Part shown: positions 46,930 to 57,929 of the stretch, piece by piece
Layout: each line of letters begins with the position of its first letter
Position numbering within the stretch: position 1 is the first letter of the stretch
Source of the DNA: Codonopsis lanceolata
Taxonomy: Eukaryota; Streptophyta; Magnoliopsida; Asterales; Campanulaceae
Assembly (NCBI GenBank): GCA_013146195.2
Contig: CM028377.1
Span: forward strand, 106,742,094 to 106,806,093
Direction of reading: 5' to 3'
Length of the DNA: 64,000 nucleotides
Made by a program: the position numbers and the translations under genes
The notes under the pieces: model-generated
The model's input: the letters and a program-made list of their open reading frames with translations, nothing else
What the model was told of the DNA's origin: nothing
The model's database searches: none

Positions 46930-48500
46930 GTGTTCATCCTATCACCTCGTGTCTCGTATGCTCACCTGTCAGAATCCTCTCGTTCATTTGTTGTTTCTCT
47001 TGATTCCGTTGTCACCCCTAAAAATATGTCTGAAGCTTTATCTCATAGTGGTTGGAAGTCCGCTATGGAAGAGGAAATGCAGGCTCTTGAGGCTAATGAG
47101 ACCTGGGACTTGGTAACACTTCTTGATGGTAAGAAAGCCATTAGATGTAAATGGGTATACGTGGTTAAAATGAATCCTCATGGTAATGTTGCTCGGTTAA
47201 AAGCTCGATTGGTTGCAAAGGGGTATGCGCAAGTGTATGGTGTTGACTATACCGATACTTTTTCTCATGTTGATGAGCTCACTTCCGTTCGTCTAATGCA
47301 TTCCTGCATGGTGCTTTGCAGGAAGAGGTTTACATGGAGCAACCTCCGGGGTTTGTTGCTCAAGGGGAGTATGTGAATAAGGTATGTCGGTTGCGAAAGT
47401 TGTTGTATGGGTTGAAACAGTCTCCGCGGGCTTAGTTTGGCAGATTCAGTGCTGTTGTGTTAGAGTTTAGGTTACAGAGGAATACGTGTGATAACACTGT
47501 GTTCTTTCGGCAAACTAGCAGTGGCTGTATTGTTTTGATTGTCTATGTAGATGATATTGTGAGTACAGGTAGTGATACACATGGCATTGAAGCACTCAAA
47601 TCGTGTTTTCAAACAAAATTTCAAACAAAGGACTTGGGTACTCTAAAGTACTTTCTTGGAATCGAAGTGATACGATCCAAGAAAGGAATCATTTTGTGTC
47701 AAAGAAAATATGTCCTTGATTTACTTTAAGAGGTTGGAATGCTTGGAGTGAAACCGTGTGACGCTCCAATGGATCCTAATGTAAAACTTGTAGCCGGAGA
47801 AGGGGAGATGCTCGAGGATCCAAAACGATGCCAGACATTGGTTGGCAAGTTGAATTATCTTATAGTAACTCGTCCAGCTATCGCTTTTCCGGTGAGTGTA
47901 GTGAGTTGGTTCATGGCAGCTCCTACTATTACACACTGGAATGCGTTGATTTGAATTGTGAAATATTTGAAAGGAGCACCAGGTAGAGGTATATTGTATG
48001 CGAATCATGGGCATATGCGGGTGGAGGCATTCCCTGATGCTGATTGGACCGGATGACCAGATGATAGTAAGTCAACTACCGGATATTGTGTGTTTGTAGG
48101 CGGAAATCTTGTATCCTGGAAAAGTAAGAAACAGAGTGTGGTGGCGAGATCAAGTGCAGAGTCTGAGTATCGTGCTATGGCTCAAACAACCTGTGAACTT
48201 ATGCGGATACAACAATTGATTGAAGAGATTGGGTTTAAGGTTCCTCTGCCTATGAGATCGTGGCGTGATAATCGGGCAGCCATGCATATTTCTACAAATC
48301 CAGTTTTCCACGAACGAACTAAGCATATAGAGGTCAATTGTCATTTCATTCGAGAAAAGATCCAACAGAATCTTGTCTCCACCTCATATGTGCGTACGGG
48401 AGAACAACCAGCTGATATGCTGACTAAAGGCTTGACAAAGCTAAGGGTGGGTTATATTTGTAATAAGCTGGGCATGATAAATATCTATGCTCCAGCTTGA
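46930..48500 (+). pseudogene. Copia 4 reverse transcriptase and RNase H
   Basis: RT begins with SGWKSAMEEEMQALEANETW and IRCKWVYVVKMN. Near 47290 a deletion of some tens of codons joins TSVRL to NAFLHG-like sequence in another frame, removing the first catalytic Asp motif (LDVK). YVDD is present at 47544-47555. Stops follow at 47432 and 47727. RNase H is at 48090-48500, with SAESEYRAMAQTTCELM and the end KLGMINIYAPA; the usual C-D-N-Q motif reads W-R-D-N-R. Confidence 0.85.
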
Positions 48501-48507
48501 AGGGAAG

Positions 48508-48554
48508 TGTTAGACAGTAAGGGTAGTTTAGTAAATGTGGTAGTAGGGTATATG

Positions 48555-48593
<39 letters not shown>

Positions 48594-48700
48594 TTTACTG
48601 TTTAATAAAAAGAATACGCAGAGATTGTGACTGCGCTGCTTCGCGGCTTCCTTCATCGTCTATGTGTGCTTCTCTTCTTCTCCTTTTATTTCTGATTACA
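48508..48700 (+). repeat. 3' LTR of Copia 4 with AT microsatellite
   Basis: 193 bases. The AT run at about 48555-48583 is expanded compared with the 5' LTR, where it is about 12 bases. The rest aligns with the 5' LTR with a modest number of substitutions, which indicates an older insertion than Copia 3. Confidence 0.88.
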
Positions 48701-48909
48701 AGAATTATTAAAGTCATTGAAAGAAACCATAAAAAAATAAGGAAACTAAAACCCTATATTATAAAAGTTACCAAAACAGTAAAACCCTAAAACCCAAGCA
48801 AATACAAACACGGAAGAATAATGCGCAGCCCTAGGGACGCGTGCGCGTCAATTTTCCACCATTCTGGACAACAGCTTGCGGCAGCCTTTTAAAGGTTTGT
48901 CAAATTTAC

Positions 48910-49054
48910 ATCTTGGCCCCTGAATTTGCAGAACATTTTTCTAAGTCTTCTCTAACTTGTCCCCAATATTCTAATATTGACTCAGCAGTCCCTCCACTTG
49001 TAGAAACATGATTCTTGGACCCTAGGATCACATCACAACTCCTATAGAGTTCTT
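48910..49054 (-). CDS. possible exon, protein not recognised
   Basis: The minus strand is open from 49085 to 48909, ending with ATG then TAA (stop 48906-48908). It reads IAYHLEELYRSCDVILGSKN, then SILEYWGQVREDLEKCSANS. A splice acceptor (tctag before AAGAAC) and donor (AT before GTAAAT) would give an exon of 145 bases. It lies upstream of the TPR gene on the same strand and could belong to it, but its donor phase does not fit exon A directly. It is between a Copia and a LINE, and resembles neither. Confidence 0.4.
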
Positions 49055-49149
49055 CTAGATGATAGGCAATTGCAAGCAAGAAAATTTAACAAGGAGCAGA
49101 GAGCTGCAAACTGATCTAATTTCTAATAATTTATTATGAGTCTAATTTA

Positions 49150-50531
49150 GTAATTTCTCAGTGTTGATTGATGGAGAACCTGCCAGATTTTTTAGAAGCT
49201 CAAGAGGTCTACGTTAGGGGGACCCTCTCTTGCCTTTCCTATTTATTCTAGTGATGGACGCCTTTAGCTTCTTGAAGGGTTTTAATGTGGGAAGCGACGG
49301 TGGTCCTAGGGTGTCGGTGTCTCATCTTCTTTTTGCGGATGACACTCTTATTCTTATGTGACACGCAGGCATCTCAACTCAGTTATTTGCGAATGGTTCT
49401 GTTATTTTTTCAGGCAGAAGAGCTTCTGGACTTAGAGTTAATATTTTAAAGAGTGAAATTTTACCGGTTGGGAATGCGGAGAATGTTGAGGAGTTGGCTT
49501 CGTTTTTTGGTTGCAAGGTTGAATATCTTCCTACGTCCTATTTGGGGTTGCCGTTAGAAGCCCCATCCAAATGTTCGAGTATATGGAATCCTGTGATAGA
49601 AAGATTTCAAAAGCGGTTGGTAGGGTGGAAGAAGCAATATTTGTCAAAGGCGGGTCTTCTGACTTTTATTAAGAGTACTCTTTCTACTCTTCCTATATAT
49701 TTCATGTCCCTCTTTGTTATGCTGGCCTCAGTCTGCCATAGATTGGAAAAATTGGAGAGGGATTTCGTATGGGAAGGAGCCACGGTGGATCATAAATATC
49801 ACTTAGTCAAATGGGATAGGGTGTTATTGAGTATCAAGGATTTGGGGGGGGGGTAGGGATCAAGAAGCTTAGAAGGGTGAACAAGGCATTGTTGGGTAAA
49901 CGATTATGGACGTTTATGACCGATAGAAACGCTCTTTGGCGGATAGTAGTGGTAAGTATGTTCGAGGAAGAGAATCACATTGATTTCCAAAGGATGTTGC
50001 TATGTCGTACGGTTTGGGGGTTGAAAGGGATAAGGAAACGGTGGGATTCGTTTGCTCGGAATTTATCCTTTGAAATAGGGAGTGGGTCTTCTGTTGGTTT
50101 TTGGACAGACAAGTGATTAGGGGACGTGGAACTGTAGAGAGCCTTTCCCAATCTTTTCATCATTGCAACTCATAAAGACGTGAAGGTTAGTTCGTATCTT
50201 CAGTTCAAGAATGGAAGGGCCCTTTGGAATCCAGCCTCTAGAAGGAATTTTCAGGATTGGGAATTTGATTCCTTTGTTCAGCTCTCCAAGTTAATTTATT
50301 CGTAGCAAATCGATTGGAACATGGAGGATAGAGTCATTTGGATGAGGTCGAAGGATAAGAGTTTTCTGGTTAAATCCTACTTTTTTGCCTTGGGTGATCA
50401 GGATAGAGGCTTGTTCCCATGGAAAACTATTTGGAAGTCGAAAGCTCCGGCAAGGGTGGCGTTTTTTGTGTGGGAGGCAGTCAATGATGCTATTCTCACG
50501 GGTGACAATTTACGAAGGCGTGGCATAGTGT
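49150..50531 (+). mobile_element. L1-type LINE A, first part (RT to zf-RVT)
   Basis: A plus-strand LINE ORF2 fragment, 5'-truncated inside RT. It starts with FSVLIDGEPARFF-like sequence, then GDPLS, then HLLFADDTLIL with an intact FADD at 49332-49343, then YLPTSYLGLPLEAPSK and the thumb region (49494-49856, 49877-50116), then KAPARVAFFVWEAVNDAILTGDNLRRR. A run of eight G at 49847-49854 shifts the frame. It breaks at ggcatagtgtat, where LINE B is inserted, and resumes at 57130. Confidence 0.85.
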
Positions 50532-50611
50532 ATTTTTTATTTTATTTTTTGATAAGTAAAAGTATTATATACGAAGAGCGTCAAAACGGGTGACGCAGCC
50601 TATGTACAATA

Positions 50612-51015
50612 TAGTGCAATTACAAGAGATCTCGAGCTACTCGAGATGGAATGAATTCACTATTTCTTCTAGAGAGGGAGTAGGAGTCTAGGATAGATCC
50701 ACTAACTCAAGACACCAAGAAGAAATAGTGTGCTAGCAAATATCTTTAAGCTTCTCTACAGTCCCCTCCTCATTAACAAAAGCCCTCTCGTTCCTTTCCT
50801 TCCAAATGAGATCTAGTGCAATTACAAGAGATCTCGAGCTACTCGAGATGAAAGGAATTCACTATTTCTTCTAGAGAGGGAGTAGGAGTCTGGGATAGAT
50901 CCACTAACTCAGGACACCAAGAAGAAATAGTGTGCAAGCAAATATCTTTAAGCTTCTCTACAGTCCCTTCCTTGTTATCAAAAGCCCTCCCATTCCTTTC
51001 CTTCCAAATGATCCA
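50612..51015. repeat. tandem duplication, unit 202 bp, in LINE B
   Basis: The unit starting tagtgcaattacaagagatc at 50612 starts again at 50814. The copies are about 95% alike, both passing through tctagagagggagtaggagtct and ttcctttccttccaaatga. It duplicates the C-terminal end of ORF2 and the start of the 3' UTR. Confidence 0.9.
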
Positions 51016-54000
51016 ACAAACTGCCAACGGGACAACCTCCCATAGGGCATTTCTCCTACTCCTTTTATATAGGGACCAGCTCAAGAATAAATCCAAAACT
51101 GATCCAGGAGGATAGCCCCAGGCAAGGCAAGTCCGAACAGACCAAAAATCCAATTTCGTAATTCCGTCGCCATGGGATAGTGAATAAGCAAATGGTCCAC
51201 ACTTTCATCGCTCCTTTTGCACATATAACACCAATTAACGTAGATCTTGTGACGAGCCCGCAAGTTGTCTACAGTTAAGATGGCTCCATGACAAGCATCA
51301 CAAGCAAAGAATCCAACACGACTGGGAGCTTTGGATTTCCACAGAAACTTCCAAGGGAAGCTGCTATTTCTAACATTCAGCAAACGGGAATTGAAGGAAT
51401 TAACGGAGAATATTCTGCCTCTGCTTCCCTTCCACCTAACTAATCCTCTCCATTTCTGCCCACTTGCTACTTATATAACATTTCAAAAAATTCCACACAA
51501 GGGTTCATTTCCCAGTTCTGTAAACATCTCCAGAACGTGAAACAATGTTCCAAACAGTCTTTATCGAGTCGGGAAACATATAACGCCACCTCCCCACACC
51601 ATATCTTTCCACACCTTCCCAATATTTACAGCCCCAACCTTTACCACGACCCCCACCCCATTTCGAAACAATCTCCATATATTAACACCTTCCCAATATT
51701 TACAGCCTACCACTTTCCTCTACGGCCCATCACAATGTGTTATGTACCTCCATAACCACTTGCCAAGCAAGAAATATTGAAGACTTTCAAATTCTTGATC
51801 CCTAATCCACCACCTCTCCAATTAGCACCAACCTTGTCCCATTTAACAAGATGATACTTTCGGGCCTTGCTCGAACCTTCCTACAATAAGTCCCTTTCCA
51901 ACCTTTCAAGACTGTCACAAACCGAAGAAGGCATCACTAAGAGAGATAGGAAATATGTAGGGAGGCTGGACAAAGTACTTTTAACAAGGATAAGACGCCC
52001 CGCTTTCGATAACAACTGCCTTTTCCAACCAGCCAAATGTCTTTCAAATCTCTCTAGGACTGGACTCCAAGTGGTTTTATTCTTAAATGGAGCTCCAAGA
52101 GGCAAGCCCAAATAAGAAGAAGAAGCTGAGCAATCTTGCACCCAAAACATGAGGCTAAAAGTTCTACATTCTCCACCGCCCCAACCGGAATAATCTCGCT
52201 CTTTGCTATATTAACCCGAAGACCTAACACCATTTGGAAGAACACCAATATGAGACGAAGGTATCCTAATTGAGTGGCCTTAGCATCACATAAAACTAAA
52301 GTATCGTCTCCAAAGAGGATATGAGATACCGAAACCACCTCATCTCCGCTCCTCCCCACCTCAAACCCTTGAATGTAACCCCCTAAAACTGCCTTATCGA
52401 TCGGTCTACTCAAAGCCTCCATAACAATAATGAACATGAATGGAGATAGAGGATCTCCTTGGAGTAATCCCCGCGAACCAGCAAAGAATCCAGTCGGTTT
52501 TCCATTAATCAACACTGAGAATCGAGCCGTAGTGATACAAAAATAGATCCATTTTCTCCACTTCTCCCTAAAACCCATTCGACCCATCAAGTACCAAAGG
52601 AAATCCCAATTAACGTGATCGTAAGCCTTCTCGATGTCCAGCTTACACAACATCCCCGGGCAGCCACTTTTGAGCATGGCATCAAGGGCTTCATTGGCAA
52701 TGAAAGAAGTATCAACAATCTGCCTCCCTCCAATAAAAGCATGTTGGGACTCCGATATAATTTTAAATATCACCTTTCTCAACCGGAGAGTAAGAACTTT
52801 GGCCAGCAGTTTGTAAATGCTACCAACTAAGCTGATTGGCCTGAAGTCTCTCAGATCAGTCGCACCTTTTTTCTTCGGAATCAGAGCAATGAATGAAGCG
52901 CTGAAGCTTTTCTCGAATCCCTTATTGACATAAAAATGCTGAAATACCTCTATTACCTCTGATTTGATTACTTCCCAGCAACTGGAGATGAACGCGATTG
53001 TGAAGCCGTCCAGACCCGGGGCTTTGTCCCTACTCAAACTGCCCAAAGCTGCCACCACTTCCTCTTCAGAAAAACCAGCCTCTAAAAGCAGACTATCCTC
53101 CTGCTCTAAAGCTTTAAAGAGACTCCATCAAGTTTTGGTTGCCACTCTCCTTGATCCTCAAAGAGTCCAAAGTAGAAATCCACTATACCTTGCTTAATGT
53201 CATTTTTGTCTACTAACAACGACCCTTCAACGGTGATATTTTTGATATGATTTGCAGACTTATGCATGCTTGCCATCCTATGAAAAAACTTAGTATTCCG
53301 ATAACCTTCTTTAAGCCACTAGGGATTTTGTTTCCAGCAGATTTCTTCACTAAGAAGGAGACTCCCTAATTCTCTCCTAAGTGCAGACCGGCGTAACTCT
53401 TTTACATCATTCGGTCCACTCGAGCCTGCTTTCGAATCCAACACACTGATCTCCTCCATATCTTTCTTTATCTTGACATCCAGTCTCCCAAAAACCTCTC
53501 TATTCCAAATCTTTAAGTCTTCCTTGAGCAATTTCAGTTTTCTAGCCAAGATGAAGCAGGGATTACCAGCCACGATATACGAGTCCCACTTTAATTTAAC
53601 CCAATCAACAAACCCCGGAGCCCTCAACCACAAATTCTCGAATTTGAAATGGGATTTTCCTTTCGAGATCCCATTGCATTTCTAGCAGCAGGGGAACATG
53701 ATCAATAGACGACCCAGTCCGAGGAAGTAAGAAATCTATCTATCCGAGAGAACTGATTTCTATCCCCATCTCTAAACCAAGTGAAGTCTCCTCCCGATAA
53801 TGGAAGATCTACCAACTCCATCTCATTAATAAAATCATTAAACACATGCATTGCTCTTGCTCGAGAGAAACCACAAGAGCCTGATCTTTCTTAAGGAAAT
53901 CGAACCACATTGAAGTCTCCCTCAATGCACCACAGAACATTCCATTTCGATCTAATGAGCTTCAATTCCTCCCACAATCCACCTCGCTCATTTACAAAAC

Positions 54001-54342
54001 ACGGACCATACACCCCCAAAAACACCCACTCTTTATCAGACTCCCCCATCTTTAGTAAACTAGACACCGAGTATACCCCAAACTCAACCGACAACTTTGC
54101 CACCACCCTTCTATCCCACATAATCAAAATGCCTCCTGCCGACGCATTCGCCCCTAAGATTCCAATCAAACCATCTATCACCTCCAATGCTATTTACTGC
54201 TCTTCTGTCAATACTTCCCATTTTTGTTTCTTGCAAACACACCACATGAGGCTTCCATTATCTTAAAGCTGCCTTGACTACCATCCTCTTGTCACGATTA
54301 TTTAGACACCACACATTCCATGAAACAATGCGTAACTCCATG
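50839..54342 (-). pseudogene. LINE B ORF2: endonuclease, reverse transcriptase, zinc domain
   Basis: Starts MELRIVSWNVWCLNNRDKR at 54342, the AP-like endonuclease N-terminus, with VVCLQETK (catalytic Glu), one stop just before it, and IEGDFNVVRFP (about 53910). RT: FIALIPKKKGATDLRDFRPI, SQHAFIGGR, CKLDIEKAYDHVNW (catalytic Asp), RGLLQGDPLSPF, then HILFGDDTLVL, where FADD has become FGDD (near 52310). The zf-RVT tail has IYVNWCYMCKRSDESVDHLL (51240-51180) and IWKERNGRAFD (51010-50980). RT is open for 334 codons (53058-52054). The enzyme nicks target DNA and primes cDNA synthesis there. Confidence 0.85.
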
Positions 54343-54432
54343 AGAAACCTTATGCAGATAAGTTCCTATTCCTTCTCCCCTCTCCCTCTAGCCTACCTGG
54401 AAAATCGAAATTCAGACAACAACATAACTGCT

Positions 54433-56905
54433 TTAGCTCACATTTGCCCCTTTCTCTTGCCTTACTGGATTTCTTGTTGCCATTGTCCTTTTTGATCTCC
54501 AATTCTTCTCTATATCCAAAAGAAGCTCCATGATTTTATCTTCAAATCCCGAACAAGACACCCCCAGGTACCTCCCTAACCCCTTAGCTCTCCTACTTGC
54601 CCACAAAGAGATGTCCACTGTAGACTCCAAATGAGAAATAAGTTCAATTTCTTCCAACTCCTCTGGATGGACCACTGCGAGAGGAGTGCAATCAATCGGT
54701 TTAGACAACGACTCCTCATGGCTTTCCACCTGTTCGCTGAGACAAGGAGCCACTTTCGGAGAGCAGTCCCTGTCAGCAGCCCTTGTCTTCATGGAGCTAG
54801 GTGACTCAACCTCTTCACAGTGCCCGCTGGAAAAATCTGCCTTTGGGACAGATTGCGAAGAAGATCCTATGCACCGGTTTGAGCTGTCATCCTTAGCGCT
54901 CCCTACAAAGTCTGAGAAAATATTAATCGGCTCCTCCTCCTCTTCTACCTCCTGCATCGAACCAATATGCAGCAGCTTATCCACGCTTACCGATTCTGGA
55001 GGAATAATCGTAAGAGGGATACAGTAGATAGGATCCTTCATCAAGTCTACCCTTAACTCCTCAGCCCTATCTAACACAGGCGTAGGATGCGTCTCTGCGT
55101 AGCGGCAATCCATGGTCCCGCTAGCTGAATTAGCCTGAGTCTGACTATCCTCCCTTGTAGATTTGCTCCCCTCTTGCTCTTCCCCACTATACTCCGACTC
55201 TGTCTGAATTTGAGATGCCGACGACCACTCGATATCAAAGCATTCAAAGTTGTTCGATTCTCGCCAGCTAAAGCTCGACAAAACACAGGAAGCGTTGACT
55301 CCCAACACTCTGTCCTCGATGATAATAGGGTCTTCATTCACACCCGACCCACCTCCGTTGCCCAAATTACGTAAAGAAACTTCGACCAGTTTGGACTTAA
55401 AAGGCCCAGAGATTGAACCCACTGTGACTTCCTTCTCATGGATCACTTTCGGCTTGGGATTAATAGGGGCCCAAACTACCTTGCCCCCTCTTCTCCTATT
55501 AAATGGGCCTCTACCTAGCCCATTCCCCTTAGAATTAATCCCAGACCTAACACCAGCTTTCATCACCTTGTCCTTGCCGGTCGAAGCCTTTCCCCTTGTT
55601 GCTACGTCATTTTGATGTGGGAATTTAAAATTTGAATTTGAAATCCTTTGAGCCCTTGTGCTCAGCCCCACTCCTTTGTCTTGACCTCTGCCATTATCTG
55701 ATTTACTGCTCCCTTTCCTTCCCACCTGCTTCTTATACGCGTGAGATCCACCCTCCTTCTGCACCGTGTTCATCTCCTCAACCGGCGATGAACTCCTGCC
55801 TTCATCCCCACCTCTCCGACAATCACGAAGCATAACTGATTCTGACCAAACTGGGATAACAAAGACTACCTCCCACACCAATACGTACTGAGGTCGGCAA
55901 TTCCTCCTTATAACGAACCAATATACGAGCCCATCTCACCTTTACCCTTTCCTCCATAGATTCATCAACCTTGACAAAACCACCGCAAAACTCACCAATC
56001 TTCACAAAAATCGAATTGCTCCACAAATGAAGGGGGAGACCCCAAGCCCTAACCCACACTTCCTTCGATTTTTGCCCTTCCAGAAAGCACGACACCTCCT
56101 GCTGCCAAAAATCCAAATACAGAGACCTCCCATTCACCACCCATTTTTTCAGATTCATAATACGGCAAGCCTCATCTTTCGATGGAAAAGACAGCAAAAA
56201 GGAGTTCCCACTGAGCTCATGGACTATGACTACTCCAGCAACTTTCCAATGTACATCCACCCATCTCTGCGCTTCCTCCCTTGGTGTCACGGAATCTTCT
56301 TTGGGCTCTACTACGCCCACCAAACACCGACCAAGAAACTCTATATTCCCCGTACACGACACTTCATCCACCTCAAAATCGATGACAATACACCTCTTTC
56401 CTTCAAAAACGCATGATCTAAATCGGGCGAGGAGGAATGTCGGCGCTTCTTTGAAAGATTTTCTGTTGACACCTGTTCCTTGAATTGTTGAACTCGTGGC
56501 GGCGAAGCTTATCGCCACCCAGCCCTAACCTGCCTCTACAAAATTCTCAGGGACACAAATCATTCCCGGCCTCCTCAAACCTCTCACAATGACTCTGATG
56601 AAGGCTCCTGCTGCATTCTTTTCTTTTGCGACAATGAATTCTCTCCTCCGACCTTGCCACTTCTTCCACCACATAACGTTGGATGCTGAGAATCTGCTAA
56701 ACCATTCGCACACTCTATCGAACTCAAAACGAGAGAGCACAATTTCGTGTGGTCTTCCTCTGCTCCTCTCCACTACCTTGAACTCCACCTGATCCTCGGC
56801 CTGAATCTTGAAAACATCAAAAGTCTTCCTACCACATTGGAACATAGTTTTATCCCCCATGATACTTTTCTTTTGATAAGTAAGAGTATATTTTTTATCC
56901 CCCAT
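54433..56905 (-). pseudogene. LINE B ORF1 (DUF4283-type RNA-binding protein)
   Basis: Chaperone-like ORF1 of plant L1 elements. Three pieces: 56905-56525 (from MGDK, with VVERSRGRPHEIVLSRFEF); 56518-55823, containing the DUF4283-like block RWVDVHWKVAGVVIVHEL, SFPSKDEACRIM and VWVRAWGLPLHLW; and 55881-54433, a long Ser/Glu-rich C-terminal region ending DKIMELLLDIEKNW. A stop at 56525 and an overlap at 55881-55823 mark two breaks. The extreme N-terminus is duplicated (see 56851-56910). Confidence 0.78.
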
Positions 56906-56910
56906 GATAC
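56851..56910 (-). repeat. 45-base micro-insertion duplicating the ORF1 start
   Basis: On the minus strand agtatcatgggggataaaa occurs twice, 45 bases apart. Between the copies lie about 26 bases, ctcttacttatcaaaagaaa and neighbours. These resemble the 3' end of the LINE itself (minus strand at 50560-50533: acttttacttatcaaaaaat). It reads as an extremely short LINE tail insertion with a 19-bp TSD. The frame is kept, adding 15 residues and a second start codon. Confidence 0.65.
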
Positions 56911-57129
56911 TAATGGACTAGAGCAGCCTGTTTGGCACAGCAGGTGGTGGTGTTGGCAAGACGAGAGAGAGAGAGAGACCCGAAGTGAGAGAAAGGGAGA
57001 TCAAGAGTGAGAGAGAGACTCGGTGGTGCCGGTGGCGAGGGTTGCGGCGAGGAGGTAGCAGTATAGAGGGATTGGAGGCGGCAATGGTGAGAGAGCGAGG
57101 GTTAGGATTACATTTAACAAATAGGAGGC

Positions 57130-57606
57130 AGCGCGGCATAGTGTATGTTAATTGGTGTTACATGTGTAGAGGGGATGGTGAGAGTGTGAATCATCCATCT
57201 CTTACTTCATTGTAGGGTGGCGAGGGAAGTGTGGAGTTTGATTTTTGGCCTTTGTAATCTGTCTTGGGTGATGCCCGATTCTCTCAAGGAGTTATTCTCT
57301 TGTTGGTCTTTGTATCAAAAAGGGAAAAGAGCTTATATTTGGAATCTTATTCCCTTGGGAGTCTACTGGGTCATTTGGAAGGAGAGGCAAAGAAGAGTAT
57401 TTGATAATGAGGAGAGGGCTGTTTCTGTTTTGAAAAATGAAGTTCTTCATTTGCTGTTCTTTTCGTGCACAGCTTCAGCTCGGCATTCGGCCAATTCTTT
57501 TGTAGAGTTAATGGATTGCTCAAGTATTTCGTAATTTCTTGTGTATACTTCCGGTGTAAAAAGGCCGCGCAGCACCTATTTTGCTGCATTTTGTTTATAA
57601 TAAATA
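57130..57606 (+). mobile_element. LINE A, second part (zf-RVT end)
   Basis: Resumes with ggcatagtgtatgttaattgg, encoding VYVNWCYMCRGDGESVNH (the zf-RVT zinc-binding site), then MAREVWSLIFGLCNLSWVMP and LIPLGVYWVIWKERQRRVFD (57217-57534). It ends in an AT-rich tail near 57606 just before the TRIM. No long poly-A is seen. Confidence 0.82.
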
Positions 57607-57611
57607 TTACT

Positions 57612-57924
57612 TGTTAAGTAACCAACTCATCTAAAAGCTTAAGCTATTAGATAGGGGCTCAATAATGTACATCAAGCTTAACACTCCCCCTCACGTGTGA
57701 CACGTCCACACGTGGAGAGATACACAAACATACCTCACAGGGGTATCACAAAGCAAAATAGAGTGACAACATGCACTCACAATATTTCGGGTAACAAATG
57801 CAAGCGGGATGACTCGAGCCCACGACCTTGCCAAATCAGAGCTCTGATACCATGTTAAATAACCAACTCATCTAAAAGCATAAGCTATTACATAGGAGCT
57901 CAACAATGTATATCAAGCTTAACA
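57612..57924 (-). mobile_element. TRIM (miniature LTR retrotransposon), complete
   Basis: Two 72-base LTRs (57612-57683 and 57853-57924), both TGTTAA to CTTAACA, with about seven differences. The perfect TSD ttact is at 57607-57611 and 57925-57929. The initiator-tRNA-Met primer site, TGGTATCAGAGC on the minus strand, is at 57852-57841, touching the 5' LTR. The polypurine tract gtgagggggag abuts the 3' LTR (57694-57684). The 169-base interior encodes nothing, so movement needs enzymes from elsewhere. Confidence 0.95.
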
Positions 57925-57929
57925 TTACT

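Larger units (their letters stand above)
43753..48700 (+). mobile_element. Copia LTR retrotransposon 4
   Basis: 4,948 bases with LTRs 43753-43922 and 48508-48700, both TGTTAGACA to TGATTACA, and a near-perfect TSD (cgaat and agaat, four of five bases the same). A polypurine tract gaagggaag abuts the 3' LTR. I do not see the usual primer site after the 5' LTR. The coding order is gag, protease, integrase, RT, RNase H on the plus strand, broken at several points. The LTR length difference comes mainly from an AT microsatellite in the 3' copy. Confidence 0.9.
50533..57129 (-). mobile_element. L1-type LINE B, near full length
   Basis: About 6.6 kb inserted into LINE A. The host phrase gcgtggcatagtgtat before it and gcgcggcatagtgtat after it form a TSD of up to 16 bases with one mismatch. 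T-rich sequence at 50532-50550 is the poly-A end. Reading the minus strand: a pyrimidine-rich 5' UTR (57129-56906), ORF1 in three frames (56905-54433), ORF2 from 54342 with endonuclease, RT and zinc domain, and a 3' UTR. Retention of the 5' UTR is unusual for LINE copies. The ORFs have several stops. Confidence 0.88.

Noticed and set aside
54686..55027. 113-codon plus-strand frame
   Set aside because: Antisense to LINE B ORF1, which has the recognisable domain on the minus strand.
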